Assembly (NCBI GenBank): GCA_903851195.1
Contig: CAINNJ010000064.1
Span: forward strand, 363,621 to 427,620
DNA length: 64,000 bases
Direction: 5' to 3'
Source: an uncultured Acidobacteriia bacterium
Lineage (GTDB): Bacteria; Acidobacteriota; Terriglobia; Bryobacterales; Bryobacteraceae
How positions within the stretch are numbered: position 1 is the first letter of the stretch; every line of letters starts with the position of its first letter. Of this stretch, positions 43,801 through 56,500 are shown piece after piece. Position numbers and translations under genes: made by a program. The notes below the pieces were generated by a model. The model ran no database searches. It was given only the letters and a program-made list of their open reading frames with translations, and was not told the DNA's origin.

Positions 43801-46800
43801 GGCTCCGGGATCGGATTTGGAAAACCGGATCGCGGCTGTGTGGCGCGAATTGCTGGGAATCGAAAGTATCGACATCCGACATAACTTCTTCGATCTGGGC
43901 GCGAACTCTTTGATGATTGTTCAGGCGCATCGAAGACTCACCGAAGCGCTGGGAATGAAGCTGCCGACACTGGCCTTGTTTCAATATCCGACGGTCGAAA
44001 GCCTGGCGCGTGGTCTCGCGCAGTCTCCGGAAGCATCGAAAACCATAAAGCCTGAAGCGGCTTTCCATCCGTCCGACGGACGTTCCATCGCCGTGATTGG
44101 TCTGGCTTGCCGCTTTCCGGGCGCCAACGATGCCGAGGCTTACTGGAACAATCTCCGGGCGGGAGTGGAGAGCCTCAGCTTCTTCCGGGACGAGGAACTG
44201 GAAATCGACCCTGCGGCAGTTAACGCACAGGCTAACTATGTAAAAGCGGGGGGCGTGCTAACCGATGTAAGTCTGTTCGACGCCCGTTTCTTCGGCTTCA
44301 GCCCTCGCGAGGCTGAGACGACGGATCCGCAACTGCGGTTCCTGCTGGAATGCGCGTGGGAGGCGTTTGAAGATGCCGGCTACAATCCATTAACCCTCGG
44401 GACGCGTGCAGGCGTTTATGTCGGGTCGGGCCTTAGCACTTATCTCATCAACAATGTGTCGCCCGGTTTGGGCGTTCCGCATGAAGGGCCGTTTGTCGAA
44501 TCCAACTCTCTTCTCGCCAGAATCGGGAACGACAGGAACTACTACGCCACGCGCCTGTCTTACAAGCTAAACCTGAAAGGCCCCGGTCTGACTGCGCAGA
44601 CCGCATGTTCCACCTCGCTGGTCACAATCCATCTGGCCTGCCAGAGTCTGCGCAATGGTGAATGCGAAATGGCGCTGGCGGGCGGCGTCGCAATCCCTGT
44701 GCCGCAGAAGACCGGATACTCTTACGAGGCGGGAAACGTCCGATCTCCCGACGGACACACCCGGACCTTCGACGCGAAGGCGCAGGGCACTATGTTTACC
44801 AGCGGCGTCGGATTGGTGCTTCTGAAGCCTTTACGGCGGGCGATAGAGGACGGTGACACCATTCACGCGGTCATCCGCGGGTCGGCTATCAACAACGACG
44901 GCGCGGTAAAGGTCAGTTTTTCGGCGCCTGGAATAGAAGGGCAGGCTGCCGTTGTGGGCGCCGCCCTCGCCGATGCCGCGGTGCATCCGCAAACAATCGG
45001 ATATGTGGAAGCGCATGGCACCGCCACGGGCATGGGCGATCCCATCGAAGTCGCCGCGCTGACGAAGGCGTTCCAGGCCGCCGCGCGATGCAACCCGGCG
45101 CAAAGCAGCGGATTGGAACTAACGCATCAGTTTTGCGGCCTGGGGTCCGTCAAGACGAATATCGGCCATGCCGATGAAGCCGCCGGGGTGGCCGGGTTTA
45201 TCAAGACCGTCTTCTGCGTTGAGCGTGGCGAGATCCCCGCGAGTCTCCACTACCACGAACCGAATCCCGCAATCGATTTCCCCGCCAGCCCGTTTTATGT
45301 GAACGACACCCTCCGGGCGTGGAAGACCGATGGTGCGCCCCGCCGGGGCGGGGTTAGCGCGTTCGGCATGGGTGGCACGAATTGTCACATCATATTGGAG
45401 CAAGCTCCCGAACGGCCGACCGGTAACGGCGTGCCGGAAACAGCCCGCGCCCACATACTGGGGCTTTCCGCGCAAACTCCCGGAGCGTTGCGCGAGTTGG
45501 TTGGCCGCTATGCCTCATTTCTCGAAAAGAACGGCGCGTCATCTCTGGCGGATATCTGTTTTACCGCCAATACAGGACGGAGGCACTTTCCACATCGACT
45601 GGCTCTGGTGGCGTCGTCCGTCTCCGGATTATCGGCAGGCGTCAGGGCTTTTCTGGAAGGCGGCGCCGGGCCACAGGTCTTTCGCCCCACGGAAAGCCCT
45701 GTCAGTCCGGGCAGGATCGCTTTCCTGTTTTCCGGACAAGGTTCACAGTATGCGGGCATGGGCGTCGGTCTATACAACACGCAACCGGTCTTTCGCGTCG
45801 CGATCGACCGATGCGATGAGCTTCTGCGTTCTGAACTCGGTACTCCGTTAATCGAAGTCCTGAACTCGCCAGGCATCGATTCGACAGCACTGGCGCAGCC
45901 CGCGTTGTTTGCTGTCGGGTACGCGCTGGCGCGGTTGTGGCAGTCGTGGGGAGTAACTCCGTACGCGGTGGCGGGCCACAGCGTCGGCGAGATAGCCGCG
46001 GCTTGCTGCGCGGGTGTGTTCAGTCTCGAGGACGGAGTCCGCCTGATTTCCGCGCGCGGAACGTTGATGCAGTCTCTCCCGACGGGAGGCATCATGGCAT
46101 CCGTCCTGGCGGAGGAGCAGCGCGTGCGTAAAGCTATCGCGGAATATGCTGAGACCGTTTCCGTTGCGGCGGTGAACAGTCCGGCTAACACCGTGATCTC
46201 CGGTGAAAAAGAACACGTCCAGGCCATTTTGGACAGCCTGACGCGCGCGGGCATTTCATCCCGGATCCTGCATGTCTCACACGCGTTTCATTCTCCGCTG
46301 ATGGAACCGGTCTGCGACCGTCTTGAGGAAGTGGCGCAAGGGGTCCACTTAACTCCGCCCGAGATTCCGATAGTTGCGAATCTGACCGGACGCCTCGCGG
46401 ACCGGGAAACTTTCACGCCGGCCTATTGGCGGGCCCATGCACGGCAACCCGTTCAGTTCGCCGACACAATGGCAACGCTGGCGGGCATGGGCGTCGATAC
46501 GTTCATTGAGGTCGGACCTGACAGCACGCTGCTGTCCCTGGGCAGGCAATGCCTGCCGGGGGATGAGCGGTTGTGGTTGCCGAGTCAGCGCCGGAAACAG
46601 GCAGACGACTCCACTCTCCTCGGCGCTCTGGCGAACTTCTATGTTTGCGGTGGTGAGGTCGACTGGAACGGGGTTTATCGGGACTGCGGACCGCGACGGC
46701 GGATTCCCCTGCCGACCTATCCATTTCAGCGCGAGCGTCACTGGATTGAGGCGCCGCGGTCAACCGCCGCGGAGTCCGGGTCGAGGGCGGCCATCCGACA

Positions 46801-49800
46801 ACAACTGCGCCCCCTTCTCGAAAAGATGGTGCCGCTGCCGCGTCACAACGAGGTTGTGTTCGAGGTTGACTATACCGAGGACAACCTTCCCTACCTGGCC
46901 GATCACGTTGTATTCGGCACTCGGATGGCGCCGGGTGCGCTTCATCTCGCGGCTATGCTGAGCGCGGCGGAAGTTCTGTCGGGACATGCGGATTGTTCGC
47001 TGACGAACGTTGTCTTGCCCGCTCCCTTCGTCGCCCGCCCTGAGGAGCGCCCCCTCGTTCAACTGATTCTGGGAGCATCCGTCGATCGCGGAAGAGACGC
47101 ATCCGGGCAATTCGATGTCGAACTCATCAGCTTTAAAGAAACCGGCGGCAGAGGCGAAGAGCATGCCAAACCTGTTATTCATGCCGCCGGAACGCTTTCC
47201 CTGAAGTCGGCGCCTTTAACGGCTTCGCTGGATGGTCCCCGGCAACGCTGCGTTGGGAAATTGCCTTTGGAGCAGGTCTACGAGGGCTCGCCCGCCTTTG
47301 AATTCGGCCCCGCTTTCCGTTGGCTGGAGGCGGTCTGGACCGGACATGACGAGGCGCTTGGCCGAATACGCCGACCCGCGGCCATCGCCGGACTGGAGGG
47401 CTATGTACTTCATCCGGGGCTGCTCGACGCTTGTCTGCAGGTGACGCTCGCCGAAGACGCGGATGAAAAAGCCGCACTGCCTTTCGCCATCGCGGAGCTT
47501 ACGTTGCGCGGCGCGGTCGCGGGCGAAGCATGGTGGTGCCATACAGTCAAAACCGGTTCTAACACCTGGGACCTCAGTCTCTTCAGTGAATGGGGAGATC
47601 CAATCGTGGGAATTCGTGGGTTTCAGGTTGCACGCGCGGCTCCCGAGGATGTGCGTCAGGAGGAAATTCGGAAGGACTGGCTCTACTCCGTCGATTGGGA
47701 GCCGAAAGAAACTCCGACCCAGGGTAAGGCGAGCGAGTCGTCGGGAAGCTGGCTTATTTTAAGTGAAACGTCAGGAGCCGGCAAGGAGCTATCCCGCCGC
47801 TTAGAATCTCATGGACAGCATTGCTTACTTCTGGATTGCAGCGATCTGCCGAACGAGCAAGTTGCGGCACGTCTACGCCAGTTGGGTTCCGGAATGCAAC
47901 GGGTGCTTTATTTGGCCCACAGCGGCCCGTTGGCGATGGAAGAGTCCGAGGCGCCTGACGCCGTCGTGAAAGCTTGCGGCCGATTCCTCAGAATTATCCA
48001 GGAACTGGATACCCTGAACAGGTCTCTGCAGCTTTGGTTAGTCACCAGGAATGCGAACTCGCTTTATGCAGACGATCCGATACGACTCGTGCATTCACCT
48101 CTCTGGGGATTGGCCCGCACCGCGCGCGCGGAACTTCCCGGTCTTAACTGTTGCTGCGTGGACCTGGATCAGGCAGTCCAGGAATCTGAACTGGCGGACC
48201 TGATGATGACCGAATGCCGGGTCCCAAATCCGGAGCCGCAGGTTGCTTACCGCGGACGTAAACGATATGTGGCCCGTCTGAAGAAGCACGAGACGGAGCC
48301 TCGCAAGACTCCTGCCGGGCCCGTGGAAGTGTACCTGAGCGATTACGGCAGCCCGGACTATCTGGGGTTCCGCGACCTGCAACGCCGCGCCCCCGGCGCT
48401 GGCGAAGTGGAAATCCGCGTCCACGCGGCGGGGCTCAATTTCCGGGACGTTCTAAATGTGCTCGGAATGCTGAAAGAGCATTACGCCGCTGAATACAACA
48501 TCCACCGCGCGGAGGATTTGCGGCTTGGCTTCGAATGCGCGGGAATTGTGGAGAGAGTCGGGCCGGAGGTCACCAGGTTCGCCGCCGGAGACAGGGTCAT
48601 GGCCATCACCGAAGGTTGTCTCGGGGATTTTGTCACGATCGCATCGGAGAAGGTTGCCATTCTTCCGGCCGGAGCGACCTTCGAGCAAGGCGCAACCATG
48701 CCGGTCGCTCTGCAGACGGCCTGCAAGGGTCTTTACGAACTGGCGCAGCTAAGGCCCGGAGATCGGGTGCTCATCCATTCCGCGGCCGGAGGCGTCGGCC
48801 AGGCCGCAATTCAACTGGCGCAGGCGGCAGGCGCGGAGATATTCGCCACCGCATCGCCCGCAAAATGGGACTTCCTCAGAGCCCAGGGTATTTCACGAAT
48901 CTATAACTCGCGCACGCAGGACTTCGCGACGCAGATACACACCGACACTCGTGGGATGGGCGTGGACGTTGTCTTCAACAGTCTGCCCGATGAGTTTATT
49001 CCGAATAGCCTTGCAGTTCTTACTCACGGCGGGCGTTTTGTGGAAATCGGAAAAATCGGCATCTGGACGAAAGAACAGATGAGCGCGCGGCGGCCCGATG
49101 TTTTGTATTACCCTTTCGAGCTCGGTCAAACCAGCGCGGATTACCCCTCTCTCTTTGCCCGGCTCCGGGAACTTTGGGAAACCGGGAAGATCAGACCGTT
49201 GCCATTTGAGGCTTTTCCCGCGCGACAGGTGGAGAGAGCGGTTCGCCACATGCAGCAGGCGAAACATACGGGCAAGATTGTGCTCTCGTTTGAGACTGCC
49301 GGAAAAGATGCGATCTTCATAAACCAGGCTGGTAGTTATCTCATCACCGGAGGGCTGGGCGGTCTTGGTCTGAAGTCGGCGGCGTGCCTTGTGGACGCCG
49401 GCGCGAAAGGTCTGGTCCTGGCCGGAAGGCGGACCTCGCTCTCACCTGCGGAAGAGACGTTGGTCTCGGGATGGCGTGCTGCCGGCGTCACGGTGGAAGT
49501 GAAGGCTGCCGACGTTTCTCGGTTCGAAGACGTACGTGAGCTTCTGGAATGCTGCCGGCGCATCGGGCCTCTGCGTGGCGTTCTTCATGCGGCTGGAGTC
49601 CTCGACGACGGCATCCTCGCGATGCAAAGCCCCGAACGCCTCGAAAGAGTCATGGCGTCCAAGGTTCGGGGGGCCTGGAACCTGCACCTGCTTACTCAAA
49701 CGCTGGAGTTCGATTGGTTTGTCTTATTCTCGTCGATGACATCGGTCGTGGAAACGCCCGGGCAGGGCAATTATGCGGCGGCCAACGCTTTTCTCGACGG

Positions 49801-50536
49801 ACTGGCTCACTACCGTGCCTCCCGGGGTCTGCCGGCGCTGAGCATCAACTGGGGCCCGTGGACCGAGGTAGGAATGTCGGCCGGGAGTTCGTTTGAAGCT
49901 CAAGGCCTGTCGTCGATGACTCCTGAGCAAGGTGTGGGAATTCTCCGGGCGTTGTTACAACAGACCCGGCATCCGGGCACATCGCCGCGGAACCCGCAAA
50001 AAGCGCAGATCGCCGTGCTGCCTGTACATTGGCCGCGCTTCCTTTCCAGTCAGGGCGCTTCGCCTTTTTACGAGAAAATTCACAGGAATGACAGGCCGGA
50101 CCTGGCGGAATCCCGTCCGCAAGTCGGCGTCCGCGCGGAACTCGAAGCCGCCGGGCCACACTTGCGGGAGGAAATCCTGTCGCGGACGCTCCGTTCGTTG
50201 GTGTCCAGTGTGCTCGGTATCTCCGGCGACGCCATTCACCCCACGCAGGGCCTCACGGAACTGGGCATGGACTCTCTCATGGCCGTGGAACTGCGAAATA
50301 AGTTAGGCAGAAGTCTCGGCATCGCCTTGCCGGCCACTCTGATGTTTGAATATCCCAACCTGAAGTTGTTAAACCGCTATCTGCTTTCGGAATTTTTCAG
50401 CGAGCCTCCGGAGCGGCAGTCGCCGGGCGCCTCCGCCCCGTTCCCCGAAACAGCCCCTGAAAAGGCGTTGGCGGAAGAAGACGAGGATATTGAAACGCTG
50501 TTGGCCCGCGCAGTCTATTCAGGAAACGAAGAATGA
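40807..50536 (+). CDS. Megasynthase 1: NRPS-PKS, C-A-T-KS-AT-DH-ER-KR-ACP (frameshifted in C domain)
   Basis: Start ATG at 40807 with AAGGA six bases upstream. The C domain (40840-42130) has HHSICDG, but the frame shifts by +1 near 41925-41940; a single surplus base would restore one ~3240-aa protein. A domain 42230-43760 ([12 protein letters not shown]; pocket reads D-V-H-I-V-G-Q-V-V, proline-like). T: LGANSLM near 43900. KS 44080-45390 with [15 protein letters not shown] and [12 protein letters not shown] 45715-46700 with GHSVGE and HAFH, so malonyl-CoA. DH ([17 protein letters not shown]), ER ([13 protein letters not shown]), KR ([14 protein letters not shown] motif, GNYAAANAF) and ACP (LGMDSLM) all keep their active residues, so the extension should be fully reduced. 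The stop overlaps the megasynthase 2 start (ATGA). The N-terminal C domain without an upstream module may acylate the first amino acid. Confidence 0.9.
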
Positions 50537-53500
50537 ACACCAGCCAGCCCGATCAGCGCAACCTCATGCAGGATGCCCTGAAGAAAATCCAGACACTTCA
50601 GGCGAAACTCGCCGCCGCCGAGGCTGAAAAATCGGAACCGATCGCGATCGTTGGCATGGGCTGCCGGTTTCCGGGCGGCATCACGAATCCCGCGCAGTAC
50701 TGGTCGTTTCTGCGGGAAGGCCGCGATGCCGTCACTTTAATTCCTCCGGACCGCTGGGAGATCGGGAGCAGGCGCGACGCCGATGCCTCAGGCCCGGAAA
50801 TTTCTCCGGTGCGCCATGGCAGTTTTCTGGACAACATCGACGAATTCGATCCCGGATTTTTCGATATCTCCCCTCGCGAAACGGCGTCGCTCGATCCGCA
50901 ACAACGTTTATTGCTGGAGGTGAGCTGGGAAGCGCTTGAGAATGCGGGGATTGCTCCGGCGACTCTCGCCGAGAGCGAGACGGGGGTTTTCATCGGCACA
51001 ACGGGCAGCGAATTTCGCGACCGGTTGCCCGAGTCCTCTCTGACCAGTGGCCTTTACGGCGCGACGGGAACCGATGGCGGCGTTAACGCGGGCCGTCTTT
51101 CCCACATTTTCGGGTTAACCGGGCCCTGTATTTCCGTCAACACGGCGTGTTCGTCTTCCCTCGTCGCGGTGGATCTCGCCTGCCAGAGCCTGCTCCAGCG
51201 TCGCTGCGGGCTGGCACTGGCGGGAGGCGTCCACATCCTGCTCGACCCGATCTATCACGCCGCTTTCTCAAGGGCGGGAATGCTGGCCCCGGACGGACGC
51301 TGTAAGACCTTCGATGCGGCCGCGGACGGGTACGGGCGGGGCGAGGGCTGCGGGGTTGTCGTTCTCAAGAGATTGTCGGAGGCGCGGAGGGACGGCGATC
51401 CGGTTTGGGCGGTGATTCGCGGCTCAGCGGTCGGCCACGACGGCCCGAGCAGCGGATTGACCGTGCCGCGGGGACCCGCGCAGCAGCAGGTGATTCGCCG
51501 CGCGTTGCGGCAGGCGAAGACGGAACCCGGTCAGGTCGGATATGTCGAGGCGCACGGCACCGGCACGTCTCTGGGCGACCCCATTGAGTTGCGGGCACTG
51601 GGAGCGGTATTTGCCGGGGGCAACACCCCGCTGTGGGTGGGTTCGGCGAAGGCGAATTTCGGCCATCTGGAAGCGGCCGCGGGGATTGCCGGACTCATCC
51701 GGACCGTTCTCATCCTGCGACATCGGGAGATCCCGCCTCACCTGAATTTTCACACGCCGACTCCGCATGTGGATTGGGACACGCTCCCGGTTCGGATCGC
51801 CACGCAGGTCAACCCGTGGGATGCCGCGGGTCGCGTCGCGGGAGTGAGTTCGTTCGGTTACAGCGGCACCAATGCGCACGTCGTGCTGGCGGAAGAGCCC
51901 TTGCCGATAAGCTCGGCGAGCGAATTGCCGCCTGATGGCCGTTTTCACGTGCTGACACTCAGTGCAAAGACAGCGCCCGCCCTGGCGGAACTGGTGGATC
52001 GCTATTGCGAATATCTGACCACTCACTCCGATCCGGATCCGGGCGATCTTTGCTACACGGCCAGCGCCGGAAGGGATCATTTCGCGCATCGGCTGGCGGT
52101 GGTCTCCAACTCCGCGGCGGGCTTGCGCAGGCAACTTACTGACTGGCGGGACGGGCGGTCATCCGGCGGCGTTTTCTCCGGGCAGGCTTCGCCGGCCCGC
52201 GAGATCGCATTTCTGTTTCCCGGTGAAACGAACCAGAGCGTCGCCGGATTGGGAGACCAACTCTACGCAACACAACCGGCGTTCCGGGCGGCCATGGACG
52301 AATGCGTCGCGTGCGGCTGCGACCCGAAGGAGGCCGGTCCGGGCTGGTTCGCATTCCGGTATTCGCTGGCCCGCCTGTGGGAGTCGTGGGGCGTGCGCCC
52401 GGAGGCGGTGACGGGATCTGGCCTGGGCCAGTATGTGGCCGCCTGCATCGCCGGTGTGTTCAGTCTGGCGGACGGAATCCGTCTGGCTTCCGCGCCCGGA
52501 GATCGCGAACGGGAACGGATTTTGACGGAACTGAAGCGGAGCCGGCCACAAATACGCATGATTTCAGGCTCCGCGCCCGTCGCGCCGGCGGGGGAATCGC
52601 CTGACTTTCTGGAAATTGGCCCGGACGAAACCGATATTTACGAGTATTTGCTGTCCGGCGCCGCGAGGCTTTACGTGCGGGGCCACGCGTTGAACTGGGC
52701 CGCGGTTGCCGGAACCGGCGCGCGCCGGAAACTGGCGCTGCCCACGTATCCCTTCCAGCGCAGGCGATACTGGCCCGAACTGAACGGACACGTAGCGAAC
52801 GGCCACGATACGAGCAGGAATGACAACGCAGTCAGCCTTCCTTCCGCAGCCGGACCGGACGGCACGCTCGAATCGGTTCGTCAACTTGTCGGGGATTTGC
52901 TGCAGATGGACGCGGGCGAAGTCGCAATCGACCGGGACCTCATCGAGATAGGCGCGGATTCGCTCATCCTGCTGGAGTTGCGCGACGCGCTTGAAAAGCG
53001 CTACCGGCTGAATGCCGGCATCCGGCAGTTCTTCGAAGATCTCAACACGGTAACCGCCATCTGGCAACGCATCGCCGGAGGCGCCAGGACGGAACCGGAG
53101 CTGGAGACTGCGCCGGTGGTTGGCGATAAAAGCCGTCCGGACCGCCGGTTTCCGCTGACCGCGGCCCAGCGCCAGCTCTGGCTGCTGGCCCAAATCAGCG
53201 CGGAAGGTTCTCTGGCCTATCACGAGCGGGTGCTGGTTCAGCTGGACGGAGCGCTGGACGCGGCCGCTCTCGCGGCGGCCATGCAACATGTGGTGGACCG
53301 GCATGAAGCTCTGCGGGTCCGCTTTGACGCGGACGGTGAGTTTCAGACGGCCGCCGCCGAGCTCACGATTGAGACGCCGGTGTACCGTGTGGCGCCGCGC
53401 GAAGTAAATGCATGGCTCGATGCCGAGAGCCGCCGGCCTTTCGACTTCGCGCACGGTCCGCTGCTGCGGGCGGCGCTGCTCGAAACCGGTCCCGAACGCC

Positions 53501-56500
53501 ATTTGCTGGCGCTGACGGGTCATCATATCGTCGTCGACGGCAAATCGCTCGACATCGTTTTAAGTGAAATAGCCGCTTATTACTCGGCGGCGGCTGAAGG
53601 CAGTCCGATGCCGCAACTGCCTCCCTGCCGGCAGTTCAGCGAGTACGTGGAGTGGCAGTCGGAGCAACTGCGAAGTGGGGCTTTCGAAAGTCAGGCGGAT
53701 TACTGGCTGGCCCGGACGGCGGACGCTCCGGTTCTCGATCTGCCTTCCGACCACCCTGTTCCGGCTGACAACGGCTTTGCCGGCGGGTCGTGCGCGAGAG
53801 AACTCGATCCGGCATTGGCCGAGGGTTTGCGGCGTCTGGCGAGAGAGAACGGATGCACGGATGCAATGGTGCAACTGGCCGCTTATCTGGCCTTCTTGTC
53901 CCGGCTGAGCGGACAGGACGAAGTGATGGCGGGGATGGCCACCGCCGGGAGAGGCCTGACGCGAAGCGAGAACATGGTGGGTTACTGCGCCCATCTGCTT
54001 CCGATCCGGGCCCGCATCGATGCGCGGCGGACTTTCGTGGAATACCTGCTGGAAATCCGGGGAGTGTCGCTGGAGGCTTATGAGCACTCCGATTTCCCGT
54101 ACGCCGAACTGCTGAACCGGATGGAAATACCGCGTAACACGGTTCGCCCTCCATTAATCGGAGCCATTTTCAATACCCTGACGCTGAAGTCTCTTCCGGA
54201 AATGACCGGTCTGAAGGTCGAATTTCCGGCAAATGACAAGGCATTCGAACATTTCAGCCTGGTTTTGGACATCATCGAGGCCGGCGGTCGGCTGGTGACG
54301 CGCTGGAAATACGCCTCCGGCCCGCTGGAACAAAGCACGGTCGAGCGCTGGGCGGATCATTTTGTCACTTTCCTGGGTGGAATTGCCGGAGAACCGCGAC
54401 GGCAGCTGAAGCATATTTCGTTGTTGTCGGCAGGCGAGCGGCACAAGCTGCTGGAAGAGTGGAACGACACGGCGATGCCCGTGCCGGATGCAACCTTGCC
54501 GGAGCTGTTCGAAGCGCAGGTGGAGAAGACGCCCGATGCCATCGCGGTGGTGTTCGAAGACGAGTCGCTGACGTACGCGGAACTCAACGCGCGGGCCAAC
54601 CGGCTGGCGCATTATCTGATCGGGCTGGGAGTGGGAGGCGACGATGTGGTTGCCATCTGCGCGCATCGGTCGTTAGAGATGATCATCGGGCTCTTCGGCA
54701 TTCTGAAGTCCGGTGCCGCGTATCTGCCGCTGGATCCGGAGTATCCGGCCGAGCGAGTAGCGGCCATCTGCGCCGATGCGTCGCCCAAATGCATTCTGGT
54801 TCAGCCGGGACTGCAGTCTCCGTTGACACGGGATGGGGAGCACAAACTGGTCTCGCTGGAAGCAGATGGTTTCGACGGCGAGCCGAACCACAACCCCGAA
54901 CCCCGCTGTCTTCCTCACCAACTGGCCTACGTTCTGTTTACCTCCGGTTCCACGGGACGGCCCAAAGGCATAGGCAATTCCCATGCGTCGCTGCGCAACG
55001 TCCTTTGCTGGATGCAATCCCTCATCCCGCTCGGCGCAGCGGATGCCATCCTCCAGAAGACCACCTACACCTTCGATGTATCGTGTCTGGAGTTTTTCCC
55101 GCCTCTGGTCTGCGGGGCCCGGCTGATCATGGCCGGTCCCTCCGATCACCGGGATCCGGCACGGCTGATCGGTCTGATCGCGCGTTGCGGTGCGACGGTA
55201 ATACACTTCGTGCCTTCCATGCTTTCCACGTTTCTCGACGCGCGGGATCTGAGCGGGTGTGCCAGCCTGCGGCACGTCATCTGCATCGGTGAGGCTCTGA
55301 CAGCCGAGTTAAAGGACCGGTTTCGCGCCGCGCTGCCCGCGCAGTTGCACAACCAATACGGCCCGACGGAGGCCGCCATTATCGTCAGCGGCTGGGAGTG
55401 CGGCGGAGAGACGGGATCCGTGCCAATTGGCAAGCCGGTGGCCAACACTCGGCTGTACGTTCTGGATGCGGCACTGCAGCCGGTGCCTGCGGGAGTGGCG
55501 GGAGAACTCTACATTGCGGGAGCGCAGTTGGCGCGCGGCTATCTGAGTCGGTCTGGTCTGACGGCGGAGCGGTTCGTCGCCGATCCTTATGGCCCGGCGG
55601 GGACGCGTATGTACCGGACCGGCGACCTGGCGAAGTGGCGGGAAGACGGCAATCTGGAGTATCTGGGCCGCACCGACCATCAGGTGAAGATCCGGGGCTT
55701 CCGCATCGAACTGGGCGAGATCGAAGCGCAACTGCGACGTCACCCGGATTTGAAAGACGCCGTGGTGCTGGCGCGCGAAGACGGACCCGGCGGCAAACAT
55801 CTGGTGGCTTACATCATTGCGGCTCCCGGACTGGCTCCCGATCCGGCCACCCTGCGCCTGCACCTGAGCGCAACCCTACCGGAATACATGCTTCCCTCGG
55901 CATTCGTGCCGCTGGAAGCCTTCCCTCTGACTCCGAACGGCAAGCTCGACCGCAAAGCCCTGCCCGCGCCGGAAAGGCGATCGGAACACGGATTTCAGGC
56001 CCCGCGCTCAGCCCGGGAAGAGATCCTCTGTGAACTGTTCGCCGAAGTTCTCCGGCTGCCCCGTGTCGGCATTCACGAGAACTTCTTCGACCTCGGCGGC
56101 CACTCTCTTCTGGCGACCAGACTGGTCAGCCGCGTCCGCGCCTCGCTGGGCGTCGAACTGCCCATCCGCGGCCTGTTCGAAGCGCCGACCGTGGCCGCCC
56201 TCGCGCCGCGCCTGCGGAACGAAAATGCGGTGCGCCCGCCGGTGACGGTGCAACTCCGGCCGGAGCTATTACCGCTCTCGTTTGCCCAACAGCGGCTGTG
56301 GTTTCTGTACCGTCTGGAAGGCCCTTCGGCCACCTACAACATTCCGGTCGCGCTGCGTCTGCCGCGCGAAACCGGCCACCTGGCGCTGGAACAGGCGATT
56401 CACGATGTGGTAACCCGTCACGAGAGCCTGCGCACCGTATTCCCGGAACGGGAAGGCCAGCCGTGGCAGCGGATTCTCACGCCTGAGGAAGCGCGCGTCC

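Noticed and set aside
41933..50536. Separate second gene beginning after the frameshift
   Set aside because: There is no ribosome-binding site or promoter, and it would start in the middle of a C domain; a single-base indel is simpler.
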